A stretch of DNA of 64,000 nt. It comes from Maniola hyperantus. Taxonomy: Eukaryota > Arthropoda > Insecta > Lepidoptera > Nymphalidae. Both the position numbers and the translations under genes were made by a program. Positions 11,718-21,420 of this stretch are shown here, piece after piece. A model generated the notes under the pieces. It did no database searches. It was not told the origin of the DNA and saw nothing but the letters and a program-made list of their open reading frames with translations. The stretch spans positions 12,257,383 through 12,321,382 of the forward strand of contig NC_048550.1 in assembly GCF_902806685.2 (NCBI RefSeq), in the 5' to 3' direction. Within the stretch, counting starts at the first letter, position 1. Each line of letters opens with the position of its first letter.

Positions 11718-11890
11718 TTTTTTTATTAGATAGAAGTGAAGCCCATGACTGCAATCTCACTTGGTGGTAAGTGACGATGCAGTCTAAGATGGAACCGGGC
11801 TAACCTGGAAAGGGTATGACAGTTTTTATTAAGCCCATGGCCTTTTGGTTTCTACACGGCATCGTACCGGGCGTGGTTTTGGGAAAACAC
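11718..11890 (-). repeat. SINE-1 tail fragment
   Basis: GACTGCAATCTCACTTGGTG, GGAACCGGGCTAACCTGGAA and TCTACACGGCATCGTACCGG match the body of SINE-1. The tRNA head is absent; the following 170 bp is not recognised. Confidence 0.65.
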
Positions 11891-12251
11891 GCGCAGAAGA
11901 CCCGGCTTTAGGGTAGGTTAAAAGCCCTTATACAAGGGTACAAGGAAAGGCCAACGTAGGAACAATTACGAGCGCCCTTAAAGCCTCCTCATTAGGAAAT
12001 GGGACTCCCTCAGGCGGCTTCGTAATTGGCTGGGATATGTTTTCTTTTTGATAATAAGCAACAGTTTGTTAGCTTTTATTTCTCGTATAAAACATCATTA
12101 TACCGTCCAAATGAGGGCAGAAAGTTTTTGATGTAGATAAAGTATATCTACACATCTCAGACAAATAAAGTATAAATAGATAATAAGTAATGAGTATAGT
12201 ATAATAAGTACTTCATATAAAGTAAAAATAAAGTTGAAACATAAAATTTTT

Positions 12252-12620
12252 GAATTGAAGGTTCCGTACAACAGTCGTGTATTTTTTCGACATTTTGCAC
12301 GATAATTCAAAAACTATGATGCATAAAAATAAATAAAAATCTTTTTTAGAATGCACAGGTGAAGACCTTTCATATGACACCCTACTTGATATAGTTATCT
12401 GACTTCGAAAATTGAAAATACTGATTATTAGTTCATGACAACAATTTAATTTTTTTTTGTGTGATGTAACCACAAATTCCCCGAATGTTTGCCATAAGAC
12501 CTACCTACCTGCCAATTTTCATGATTCTAGGTCAACGGGAAGTACTCTGTAGGTTTCTTGACAGACAGACAGACAACAAAGTGATCCTATAAGGGTTCCG
12601 TTTTTCCTTTTGAAGTAGGA
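12252..12620 (-). repeat. IR430 element, truncated
   Basis: Retains GTTCCGTACAACAGTCGTGT, CTTTCATATGACACCCTACT, TCATGATTCTAGGTCAACGG and (GACA)n. The GCGAGCC terminal hairpin is missing. Confidence 0.75.
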
Positions 12621-12734
12621 AGTAAAAACTTGATTAGGTACTTTTACCAAACGAAATGGTTATACCTACCTAAATGAAAGGGTTACCTATAATATGAGTT
12701 TAATATATTATTTTTATAACAAAATTTCGCAATC

Positions 12735-12862
12735 TACTACTACTACCGGCAAAGCTGAGTTGCGAGATTTAGCGTTCCGGTACGATGCTGGGTAGAAACC
12801 GATAAGTTAGCTCGCTTCCATCTTAGACTGCATCATCACTTAACCATCAGGTGAGAGTTGAG
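12735..12862 (+). repeat. SINE-1 body fragment
   Basis: ACCGGCAAAGCTGAG, GCGTTCCGGTACGATGCTGG and CTTCCATCTTAGACTGCATC in the plus orientation, without head. Confidence 0.65.
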
Positions 12863-13186
12863 AAATTACTTGTAATAAAGGAAAAAAAAACCTTTTTCAA
12901 TTGCTCCGAAAAATTAACTCGTATTTTCGTAAAATTTTCCATGGTGTTGTTCTTATGTAACCAATTTCGTGTGAAAAGGTCCTTACCTAATATTTATCCA
13001 ATTATTTCAACGTTTTTATTAATTCTATTGGCATTGCTCAAAACGCGGTATCAAAATAAACAAAGAATTGTTTCATCGACGTTGTATAAACAAGCCGGGT
13101 TTTGGAGATCAGAAAAATTCGCCGAATGTATATCAATTGGCGAATTCTATTTGAACATACTATCAAAGCAAGAGAAAGGCAAAGAA

Positions 13187-13680
13187 TAGATGCGTTCGAA
13201 ATGTGGTGCTGGAGGCGGATGCTACGGATTCCGTGGACTGTCAAGCGCACAAACGTGTCTATATAAATAAATAAATAAATAAATAAAAATCTTTTTTATT
13301 CGTATAAACTTTTACAAGTACTTACGAATAGTCGGATGCATCTACCACTGGTTCGGAATGCCTTGCTATATCCTTTCGCAACTCGGAATCACTGCTCGAC
13401 TCTCCTCCATGTTACCAACGATTGCTCTCATATTTCGGCCACATCATACGGCGGGGGGATGACAGCTTAGAAAAGCTCATAGTGACGGGCAACACTGAGG
13501 GCAAAAGAGCGAGAGGCCGCTCACCAACTAGGTGGTCCGACCAGCTAAAGGAGTCCAGCAGGTGTGGATTTTATCACATTGCGAAAATGGCCACCGACAG
13601 AAGCCGGTGGAAACAGATAATCCATTCGAGGGCAGGTTGCCAGGACCACGATCTTCAGCAATGAAGGAACGACCGGAGAG
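13187..13680 (+). pseudogene. LINE ORF2 fragment split by a second LINE tail
   Basis: Frame with FEMWCWRRMLRIPWTVKRTN is interrupted at about 13,262-13,373 and resumes with LLSYFGHIIRRGDDSLEKL, GKRARGRSPTRWSDQLKESS and RSRWKQIIHSR. The interruption reads on the minus strand as another LINE 3' tail (GGCATTCCGAACCAGTGGTA ending in (ATTT)n). W.WRRMLRI...RT..S is the usual LINE ORF2 C-terminal signature. Confidence 0.7.
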
Positions 13681-13765
13681 AGAGAGATTTGAACATACAT
13701 GAGAATGTGTTAAATAAAAATACAGAATCGCGGACGAGACCGCGGGCATCATCTAACGTAATAAT

Positions 13766-13990
13766 AAAAGTCAAAGTCAAAGTCAAAGTCAAATGATTTA
13801 TTCAAAATAGGTAATAAATTACGCTTATTGATGGTCTGGTATGGTGTTAGATTTGTAAGATATAGTGGTGATAATTATAACGCAAACTTAAAACACAGGG
13901 CGATAACCTATAGTGCTTAAGACGTCGGCCTCCCATTCGGAGGTTCTAGGGTTCGATCTTGTGCACACACTTCCACTTACACAACGCTAT
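13766..13990 (+). repeat. (AGTCAA)n repeat and tRNA-like SINE head
   Basis: Five AAAGTCAA-type units lead into a dispersed repeat (TTACGCTTATTGATGGTCTG). At 13,903-13,990 lies a SINE head with TAGTGCTTAAGACGTCGGCC and GGGTTCGATC (B-box-like). Confidence 0.5.
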
Positions 13991-14257
13991 GTAAAAAACC
14001 GTCCAAGCGCGAGTCAGGCTGGCGCACTGAGGGTTCCGTAGTACAATCGTATTTTATCGACATTTTGCACGATAATTCAAAAACTGCATAAAAATAAATA
14101 AAAACCTGCTTTAGAATGCACAGTTAAAGTAACAATAATAATAAATAAGGTAGTAATAATAATAGTTTTTGATTTATCGTGCAAAATGTCGAAAAAAAAT
14201 ACCCGAATACGGAACCCTTGGTGGGCTTGTACGACTCGTACTTGGCCGGTTTTCTCG
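13991..14257. repeat. IR430 foldback derivative with two right ends
   Basis: Begins with the minus-strand right end (CCAAGCGCGAGTCAGGCTGG, then GTACAATCGTATTTTATCGA) and ends with the plus-strand right end (TCGTGCAAAATGTCGAAAAA, then GACTCGTACTTGGCCGG). The two halves face each other over an AT-rich spacer, so the whole can fold. Confidence 0.7.
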
Positions 14258-14386
14258 CATGGGTATATCTAGAGTTAAAGATCTGGAGAGTGACATAGGC
14301 TACATTTTATCCGTAGGTAAAATCAAGTTCCCACGGGATATTTGAGAACCTGAGTCCACGCGGATAAAATCACGGGCATCAGCTAG
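14258..14386 (+). repeat. HEL-C 3' portion
   Basis: GGAGAGTGACATAGGCTACA, TTCCCACGGGATATTTG and a hairpin end GCGGGCATCAGCTAG modified to CACGGGCATCAGCTAG. Confidence 0.65.
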
Positions 14387-14411
14387 AAACAATGATATAC
14401 CTAGTATAATA

Positions 14412-14582
14412 AATCTATCATCATCATCATCAGCCTGTGGACTTCCACTGTTGGACATAGGCCTTCCCTAAAGAGCGCCACCACACCCGGTCCTCAGCCT
14501 TCCTCATCCAGCCACTTCCCGCCAGCCTCTTTATATCGTCAGTCCATCGTGCTGGAGGGCGTCCCACACTACGCTTGCTTAT
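14412..14582 (-). repeat. LINE 3' end fragment
   Basis: (ATC)n then CTGTGGACTTCCACTGTTGG and CCAGCCACTTCCCGCCAGCC, the reverse of the usual 3' end that encodes a WMRKAE..WW tail. Confidence 0.65.
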
Positions 14583-14587
14583 GGGCT

Positions 14588-14965
14588 GATTACACCTACC
14601 GAGTAGTGACAGTAAAATGTCACTCGGCCGAGACAGTGCTGTGGTGGCCGTTTTTTCGAAATTGCGCCGAGCACTCGTAATGGTACGATTACACCTAACG
14701 AGTACAGTGGCGAGTCAGTGTCCTCGGCCGAGTACTCGGTTGATATAAACACTTAACGAATGCAATTTCGCCGCAATTTCTCAGCCACAGCACTGTCTCG
14801 GCCGAGTGACATTTTACTGTCTCGCTTCACTACTCGGTAGGTCTCTAATACATAATATATAATCTCTATCTCAATACTCTAATCGTACCATAAGTGTTTA
14901 TACCAACCGAGTACTCGGCCGAGGACACTGACACGCCACTGTACTCGTTAGGTGTAATCGTACCA
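14588..14965. repeat. Two interlocked foldback elements
   Basis: Segment A (14,588-14,645) is inverted at 14,783-14,841; segment B (14,681-14,755) is inverted at 14,891-14,965. The order is A-B-A'-B'. Both families begin GATTACACCTA(C/A)CGAGTA, so they are related MITEs, one inserted in or overlapping the other. Confidence 0.7.
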
Positions 14966-15097
14966 TTAAACGCGGTTAATAAGTCTATGGCTAGAAATTA
15001 AACTCTCCAGACTTTTCAAACTCGTTAGCCGCGAGTCATCAACGGGCTAAATTGAAATCCGTTCAGTCAGGCTATTACAACTCGGGCTATACTTCAA

Positions 15098-15475
15098 TCG
15101 AGCTATATCTACTCTCGGCCGATCAGCTCGAAAATGAATCGGGGATCCGACTTTAAATCGAATTAGGTACTCTCATTGACAGCTTTGAGTCCGTAACGGA
15201 GATAGATGCAATTGACAATTACGGCGGAAATGAGATTTGTTGCGGTACGGATAAAGAGTTGGTCAAACTGACGGCGAGGCGGTATCGAGCTATATCTACT
15301 CCCGGCCGATCAGCTCGAAAATGAATCGGGGATCCGACTTTAAATCGAATTAGGTCCTACTCTCATTGACAGCTTTGAGTCCGTAACGGAGATAGATACA
15401 ATTGAAAATTACTGCGGAAATGAGATTTGTTGCGGTACGGATAAAGAGTTGGTCAAACTGAAGGCGAGGCGGTTG
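15098..15475 (+). repeat. 187-bp tandem duplication, two copies
   Basis: Unit from TCGAGCTATATCTACTC through CGAAAATGAATCGGGGATCC to GGTCAAACTGACGGCGAGGC; the second copy starts at 15,285. The copies differ at only a few positions, including a small indel in TACTCTCATT and GACGGCG/GAAGGCG. Confidence 0.85.
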
Positions 15476-15499
15476 CGGTATGGTTTGGCAGCGGGCAGT

Positions 15500-15560
15500 G
15501 TTGTTTGTTCAGTGGTACCCAAGAAAAGTGTAAACACTATTAACTATTTGTTAAGGTAAG
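15500..15560 (+). promoter_or_regulatory. Candidate core promoter and short leader exon
   Basis: TTCAGTGG at 15,508 matches the arthropod initiator (TCAGT), and TTAAGGTAAGAC gives a good splice donor at 15,556, 47 nt downstream. It lies just after the 187-bp duplication. No coding exon follows in the window, so it could be a leader of a distant gene, a non-coding RNA or chance. Confidence 0.2.
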
Positions 15561-16239
15561 ACATTTGGTTATTAATATTCAAGGTCAAGATTAGTAACGC
15601 CAATTCACACCGAAATATAAAATGAAAGTCCTGAAGTAAGTTAAAAATTATTATTAAAACGAAATACAGTGCTCGGTATTAAAGTTTAACGTTTATTTAT
15701 GCTACGTAAAAAGAGCTAGACTTAAAACTATAACTAAACAAACTCTATAGACTTACAAAAAAGGTCCCAGCTCTACATATGCTATATATATCAGAAACAC
15801 AAGACCATACAGCGCTGATTTTCACCTGATTCAGGTACTACTAGGTACGCTGCTCCTTCTCCGCGTTTAGTGTGCCCATACCCTTAAGTTAAGAAGAACT
15901 TGGAGCCGAAGCGCCAAGTTACGGGTGCTAAGTTGTTTATTGAGAAAGGAAATTTATTTTCCGTGGACTTGTCTTTCCAAATAAAAACTTTGGACATTAC
16001 GAATGATAAAGACATATATTTTTACTTCGTCGCGAGCTACACTTGATAACTTTAAATTAATGGGTCTCTTTGAAAATTTTTGTTTTCAAACTTCGATCTC
16101 GAAGAGTATTTTACTTTTATAACTGCAAGAAGTGGCAAAGTCGTTAGCCATTAGCTATGTCGTATGAGTGGCTTTTTCACGCAAATGTTCATGGTTTAAT
16201 ACTTAACGTTAGATATAACTCATAAGTACAGATAGGTTT
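15561..16239. other. Gene-free stretch, nothing recognised
   Basis: No repeat family of this window, no exon with splice support and no open frame worth naming. Possibly unique intronic sequence. Confidence 0.4.
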
Positions 16240-16572
16240 TTTATTCCGATAAAAGTTAGCCCTTGACTGCAATCTCACCTGGTGGTAAGTGATGATACAA
16301 TCTAAGATGGAAGCGGGCTAACCTGGAAGGAGTATGGCAGTTTTTATTATACTCATACACCTTTGGCTTCTACACGGCATCGTACCGGAACGCTGAATCG
16401 TTTGGCCGCTCAGCTTTGCCGGTGGGGTGGTAACTAGCCACGGCCGAAGCCTCCCACCAGACCAGACCAGAAATTTAGAAATTATAAAATTCTAAACCCC
16501 TGCCGGGAATCGAATACACGACCTCCCACCAATAACCCCACAGCGCTTACCACTGCGCCAGGGAGGTCGTCA
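16240..16572 (-). repeat. SINE-1 (tRNA-derived), complete
   Basis: On the minus strand: GACCTCCCTGGCGCAGTGGT (A box TGGCGCAGTGG), a B-box-like GTATTCGATTCC, then the CTGGTCTGGTGGGAGGC body and a tail ending near AAGGGCTAACTTTTATCGG. About 330 bp. Confidence 0.85.
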
Positions 16573-16813
16573 AATGCTAGACCATACCTGTCTTTTTACC
16601 TTCACACGTAGTAGTAAACAAACGGTTTGAATAGCCCAGACAAGCGTATCAATGAAGCCGACTCTATAAATAAACTATTAACAATCTATTATTGTCACCA
16701 AGCATCTGCAGCGCGCATCGAACATGGAAGAAGACCAATAAAATCTATCACTTGCGTCACTCGCCGCACTTCAGGCCTTTATTAGCCTTGGAGCAGTTTA
16801 TTGTGGACATCTT

Positions 16814-16935
16814 TAAAGTATTAACACCTATATGACGTTTTGTCGGTCTCAACGACAGAGACAATGCTCTACAAATCTGCTATCTCCTTTTAAAGGTCGA
16901 TGTAAAAAAACTTACTGCCGCGTACCGTATCTACT
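16814..16935. repeat. FBK-F foldback, partial
   Basis: GACGTTTTGTCGGTCTCAAC, GACAATGCTCTACAAA and TTTTAAAGGTCGATGTAAAA; the left arm is shortened. Confidence 0.65.
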
Positions 16936-17120
16936 ACTCGGGCTACATTTTATCCCGCAAAATCAAAGAGTTCCCAAGGGATTTTTAAAAACTGAATTCA
17001 CGCAGAAGTCGCGGGCATCAGCTAGTCTAAATTAACAAAAAAGAAACGGTGACTGACTGACAGATCTAAAAACGTACCAAACTATTAGACGGATTGGGCT
17101 GAAATTTGGCATACAGAGTT
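16936..17120 (+). repeat. HEL 3' end followed by HEL-B 5' part
   Basis: 16,936-17,028 ends GTCGCGGGCATCAGCTAGT. 17,040-17,120 has GACTGACTGACAGATC and GGATTGGGCTGAAATTTGGC, then stops before the CCCCTAAGG block. Confidence 0.65.
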
Positions 17121-17659
17121 TGCAAATTGAGCAAAATAAATTAAGCTCATTCTGGTTGCATTTATATGATTTGCTGACCTGTTTGTATGTACACATAATA
17201 TGTATAATATTTTGCAAAAACATTTCAATTTTCCGCTCACTGCGTTCACACAATTTTTTTATTACATCTCCACCGAGTCTCAAGCGAGAAAATCCTCACT
17301 TCTTTCATTAAGTCAGAGACCTTGTCGAAACTTTCTATCGCGGTGCATGTCACTAGTCTGACTTTGCACTATTACTCCACAGACACTTAGCAGTTGCATG
17401 CAATTAAAATCCTAATACACTTAACATAAAGTCGCAAATCGTGTGAAGATATTTCGGATTAGATCAATGTATTATTTGCTATTGGATAGCAGCTGCGCTC
17501 GCAGTCGATAAGTACTCTATTGATGTTGACAAGGAAAATTGGACGAAAATTTCACTGACGTCGCGTCTGAACTTGATATTGCAATAACTAGACGCTGCAA
17601 TTCATGATCTTGATATCACTATCAAAAATAGCTACTTTAGCTGTTGTTACATCACCCAA
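17121..17659. other. Gene-free stretch, nothing recognised
   Basis: Short open frames on both strands (60-83 aa) have no recognisable content and no splice support. Confidence 0.4.
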
Positions 17660-17660
17660 T

Positions 17661-17852
17661 CGTGTCACACTGTGACTCGTTAGGAAGTGCGAACTCTTTA
17701 TTTTTCTTTCCCATCGAGTCACACTGTTGCCAGTTGCAACTTTTTTATTCATTGTTCCCTACGAGTCACACTGTAGCTTGGGTGTGACTCGATGGGATTT
17801 TTTTATATGGATTCCCAACGAGTCACAGTGTGACACGATTCAGTGTGACTCG
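17661..17852. repeat. Cluster of CGAGTCACACTGT motifs
   Basis: CGAGTCACACTGT or its reverse (or a close variant) occurs at 17,661-17,679, 17,715-17,727, 17,762-17,774, 17,782-17,791, 17,819-17,837 and 17,841-17,852, in mixed orientation and with uneven spacing. Spacers differ, so it is not a simple tandem array. Confidence 0.7.
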
Positions 17853-17877
17853 TTGGGAACCCATCTTACAATCCAAT

Positions 17878-18294
17878 AGGGTCTTGGACTGTAGTAATAA
17901 AATGATGTGATGTTTTTTATAGCGGTAGCTTATATGGGGCTAGAAATTAGAATTCATTACAAAAGAGAATAATTTTAAAAAAACCACGATTTTTATTTAT
18001 TTTTAACATGAACGTCACGCTGTACGGAAGGTGATTAATGACGTCACAATCGTTAAACGACAAATGTTTTCCAATTTTTAACATAAAAATACGAGTAAAT
18101 TCTGCGGGAAAATATTTTTATGTTAAAAAATATTTGTCGTTTACGCCCTGTGACGTCATTAACCGCCTTCCGTACAGCGTGATGTTAATAAATTCTGTTA
18201 AAAATAACGAAAATTCTTTTTTTTTTAATTCTAGCCCCATAAACTACCGTTATACAAAAAATCTCATCATTTTATTACTACAGTCCAAGACCCA
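17878..18294. repeat. 417-bp MITE with long inverted arms
   Basis: Left GGGTCTTGGACTGTAGTAAT and right ATTACTACAGTCCAAGACCC are exact inverses, and further inner pairs occur (ATATGGGGCTAGAA / TTCTAGCCCCATA; GTACGGAAGG / CCTTCCGTAC; TGACGTCA). A 97-aa open frame inside is a by-product. Confidence 0.8.
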
Positions 18295-18299
18295 ATTCC

Positions 18300-18568
18300 A
18301 CGCTAATCTATCATCATCATCATCATCATGAGCATCCCCCGGCTCACTACACAGCACGGGTCTCCTCTCAGAGTGCTGCTTCACACGAACATTATGGAGA
18401 ACTTTCAAACATGCAGGTTTCCTCACGATGTTTTCCTTCACCGCTAAAGCAAGTGATATTTGATTACTTAAACGCACATAACTACGAAAAGTTAGAGGTG
18501 CGTGCCCGGGATCGAACCCCCGAACTCCTATTATGAGGCCTTACCTAACCACTAGACTATCACACAAA
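18300..18568 (-). repeat. SINE-2, nearly complete
   Basis: (ATC)n tail, ACAGCACGGGTCTCCTCTCA, CAGGTTTCCTCACGATGTTT, CCGGGATCGAACCCCCGAAC (B box on the minus strand) and AACCACTAGACTATCACAC (A box). Confidence 0.8.
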
Positions 18569-18740
18569 TTTCAAACCCCTATTTCATCCCCTTAGGGGTT
18601 GAATTTTCAAAAACCCTTTCTTAGCGGATGTCTACGTCATAATAGCTATCTGCATGCCCATCCCAATCCGTACTCCAGTAGTTTGAGCTGCGCGTTGATA
18701 GATCAATCAGTCAGTCACCTTTTCCTATTTTATATTTAAG
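18569..18740 (-). repeat. HEL-B fragment fused to SINE-2
   Basis: ATTTCAAACCCCTATTTCAT through CTTTCTTAGCGGATGTCTAC to GATCAATCAGTCAGTCACCT. The hairpin end is missing where it meets the SINE. Confidence 0.7.
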
Positions 18741-18872
18741 ATTTTCACAAAAAAATCTTTGCAATATGTATTCTGCTATTTTAAATAAAATACTACCGTA
18801 AAAAGTTTGAATAAAGCGAGTTTGTGTATTCTGGAAGGTCGTCATTCGGTACACCTGTTCCATAATCGGATT

Positions 18873-18888
18873 CCCCCCCCCCCCCCCC
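18873..18888 (+). repeat. Poly(C) run, 16 nt
   Basis: Uninterrupted run of 16 C between ATCGGATT and AGTCCGCC. Such runs are often length-variable or miscalled. Confidence 0.9.
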
Positions 18889-19054
18889 AGTCCGCCCGCC
18901 CACCGCATTGCTCCAAAAGGAACGGAAAGGAAAGGGGTGAATGTTATTATCTACTCAGTCGCACGTGCGGTCCGACCCTGTTCAGCGTCGAGATTTTCAT
19001 CTTTTGACGTGAAATTGTAACCTTAAATAAAAATAGTACCTACAATATTTTGAA

Positions 19055-19245
19055 TTAGATGATGCCCGCGACTTCGTCCGCGTGGATTTAGGTTTATCTA
19101 GTTCATGAATATCACCCCTATTTAACCCTTGGGGATGAAATTTACGAAAACCCTTTATTATATTAAAGTGCCTACGTCGTAAAAGGAACCTATTGTCCAA
19201 ATTTCAAGTTGCTATGAGTTGATTGATACATCGGTCAATCAGGAA
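19055..19245 (-). repeat. HEL-B-like element, diverged
   Basis: Hairpin end GATGCCCGCGACTTCGTCCG at the left, ACCCTTGGGGATGAAATTTA in the middle and a TGATACATCGGTCAATCAG (GACT)-like tract at the right. Confidence 0.65.
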
Positions 19246-19281
19246 GATCAAGACCTAAAAACGCTAAAAAATATGAAGAGG

Positions 19282-19697
19282 AGTATTTTTAGGGTTCCGT
19301 ACCTCAAAAGGAAAAACGGAACCCGTATAGGATCACTTTGTTGTTTGTCTGTCTGTCCGTCTGTCTGTCAAGAAACCTACAGGGTACTTCCCGTTGACCT
19401 AGAATCATGAAATTTGGCAGGTAGGTAGATCTTATAGCTGACATTCGGGAAAAATCTAAAAACCGTGAATTTAGGGTTAGATCACACAAAAAAAATTAAA
19501 TTGTGGTCATGAACTAATAACTAGTATTTTCAATTTTCTAAGTAAGATAACTATATCAAGTGGGGTATCATATGAAAGGTCTTTATTTGTACATTCTAAA
19601 ACAGATTTTATTTATTTTTATGCATCATAGCATGTCTTATGTCTATTTGAATTATTGTGCAAAATGTCGAAAAAATACGACTGTAGTACGGAACCCT
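19282..19697 (+). repeat. IR430 element, nearly complete
   Basis: AGGGTTCCGTACCTCAAAAG, GGATCACTTTGTTG, AGAATCATGAAATTTGGCAG, GTGGGGTATCATATGAAAGG, GTACGGAACCCTCA. The last 40 bp (GCGAGCC hairpin) is missing. Confidence 0.8.
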
Positions 19698-20031
19698 CAT
19701 TTTATTTTATTTTATTAAATGAATCTTTAAGAAATATAATAAGAATTACTGTAATTTTCTGGAGACGAAAATATAAGCAAGTTATGAAAATATACTATTG
19801 ATGGTTTCACAAAAAAATTGACACAATTCAGTGATGAAGACAAAGCTACCTAGTCAAGTGAGATCCAAAGCGATGAGATCTGAGGACTGAGGACTGAGTG
19901 ACGTCAGCGCGCCATTGTCCCGCCAACTCCATTGTGCGAGGTAAAGGCGAGGTATGTTTTTGTTCACTCATTGAAAATCTCTATGTATAGTTACAATTTT
20001 TTCCAATCAATAGGCATATTGTAGTACGCGA
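19698..20031. other. Gene-free stretch, nothing recognised
   Basis: AT-rich, no open frame of note and no repeat family of this window. Confidence 0.4.
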
Positions 20032-20152
20032 CAGGTTGAGATGGCAATCGGTGTGGGGACGCCCCGCACACTCGCACAGCTCCCGCGCTAACCCGGCGCG
20101 AGATAGCGCAGGTGACGTGCGGATGTGCCCCCCCCCCCCCCCCCGCCCCCCG
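20032..20152. repeat. FBK-E half element with poly(C)
   Basis: Left arm GTACGCGACAGGTTGAGATG through GGTGACGTGCGGATGTG, then 17 C, G and 6 C in place of the right arm. The C run replaces GGGGCGTTCC-type sequence seen in intact copies. Confidence 0.7.
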
Positions 20153-20205
20153 AAACAAACTATAGTTTCGTCGCGTCCGTCAGCCATTTTAAAAATAAAC
20201 TACTA

Positions 20206-20418
20206 TAGCTGATGCCCGCGACTCCGTACGCGTGGATTAAGGATTTTGAAAATCCCCTGGGAACTCTTCGAAATCCCGGGATAAAAGGTAGCCTATGTCA
20301 CTTTCCAGGTCCCTAACTTTACCCATGCAAAAAATCACGTCCATACGTTGCATTGCTCCGTTGCGACGTGATTGAAGGACAACAAACCAATAAACCAACA
20401 AACAAACACACTTTCACG
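20206..20418 (-). repeat. HEL-C element, left member of a head-to-head pair
   Basis: Hairpin end ATGCCCGCGACTCCGTACGC on the left and AACAAACACACTTTC on the right. Its 5' end meets the 5' end of the next copy. Confidence 0.75.
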
Positions 20419-20423
20419 TCACT

Positions 20424-20640
20424 ACCCCTATTATAAATGCGAAAATGTGTTTGTTTGTTGGTTTATTGGTTTGTCGTTCAATCACGACGCAACGGAGCAA
20501 CGTATCGACGAGATTTTTTGCATGTGTATAGTTTAAGACCAGTGACATAGGCTACTTTATATCCCAGAAAATCAAAGAGTTCCCACGGGATTTTTAAAAA
20601 CCTAAATCCACGCGTACGAAGTCGCGGGCATCAGCTAGTT
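20424..20640 (+). repeat. HEL-C element, right member of a head-to-head pair
   Basis: AAATGCGAAAATGTGTTTGT, CGCAACGGAGCAACGTATCG and the GTCGCGGGCATCAGCTAGT end. Full length, in opposite orientation to 20,206-20,418. Confidence 0.8.
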
Positions 20641-21044
20641 TATAATATGGATACTGATAAGAGCTACTTATTTGTTCAACAATTTAATGCAACATACCAT
20701 AAAAACAGCGGCCATATCTACTCGTGTGATGGAGCTCTACTATCGGTTACCATGTACTTACCTGAAATAGAAAAAAAAAAACATAATTTAACAGTGATTA
20801 TTATACAAATCATGCTACAGTTAAAACGTTATCAGTTCAGTCAGTTTTACTAGTAAAGACGAGAATTGAGTAGCCCACAACCAACCTGACTCCTGAATGA
20901 AGCAAGCACACGCGTTCTTCTATGACGAAGTTCTCTGAACATAATTTAAGGGCCCTCTATCACTTGAACTATGAAACTATGAAATTCTAAGATTTCAAGC
21001 TCCAAATTTACCATCATAGGACGAACTTTCACGTAACTATCTCT
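20641..21044. other. Gene-free stretch, nothing recognised
   Basis: A 68-aa frame at 20,647-20,853 has no recognisable motif. Confidence 0.4.
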
Positions 21045-21420
21045 CTCTCCGGTCCTTCATTGCTGAAGATCGTGGTCCTGGCAAACTGCCCTCGAATGGC
21101 TTATCTGTTTCCATCGGCATCTGTCGGTGGCCATTTTTACCACACCACCTTGCCCGGATAGGTGGCGCCGGGCGTCAGCCGGATCGTCCGACAAAATCAC
21201 CATTGAGTTTGTGTCTGCCATTTATCTCTTGGGAAAATAGTGCAGTGGTTTCCCGTTGCCTTCTGCACCAGACTTTTAGGGCTTATTAGACCCAAGGCCA
21301 CTGAAGCCTCTTCCAGCCAGTCGCCCGGCTCGGTGAATGGTTATACCGCCATTGATCGGTCGCCAGAGCCTCGTCCGTTGTCCAGCAGGGAGTAGTCCAC
21401 GAGCAGGTGAGGTTGACAGT
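21045..21420 (-). repeat. LINE scrap and an unclassified repeat-like block
   Basis: 21,045-21,140 matches the LINE tail of 2,590-2,990 (CATTGCTGAAGATCGTGGTC). 21,140-21,420 is GC-richer and includes AGTGGTTTCCCGTTGCCTTC; it looks transposon-derived, but I cannot assign it. Confidence 0.45.

Noticed and set aside
13991..14257. Two independent opposed IR430 insertions
   Set aside because: Kept only as an alternative: neither half has a left end, and the halves meet at a shared AT-rich centre, so a double-right-end derivative is simpler.
17661..17852. CRISPR-like array
   Set aside because: Motifs are 13 bp, in both orientations, with irregular spacers, and the genome is an insect.
18038..18331. 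97-aa open frame as a gene
   Set aside because: It lies inside the 417-bp inverted-repeat MITE and ends in an (ATC)n tract coding serines.
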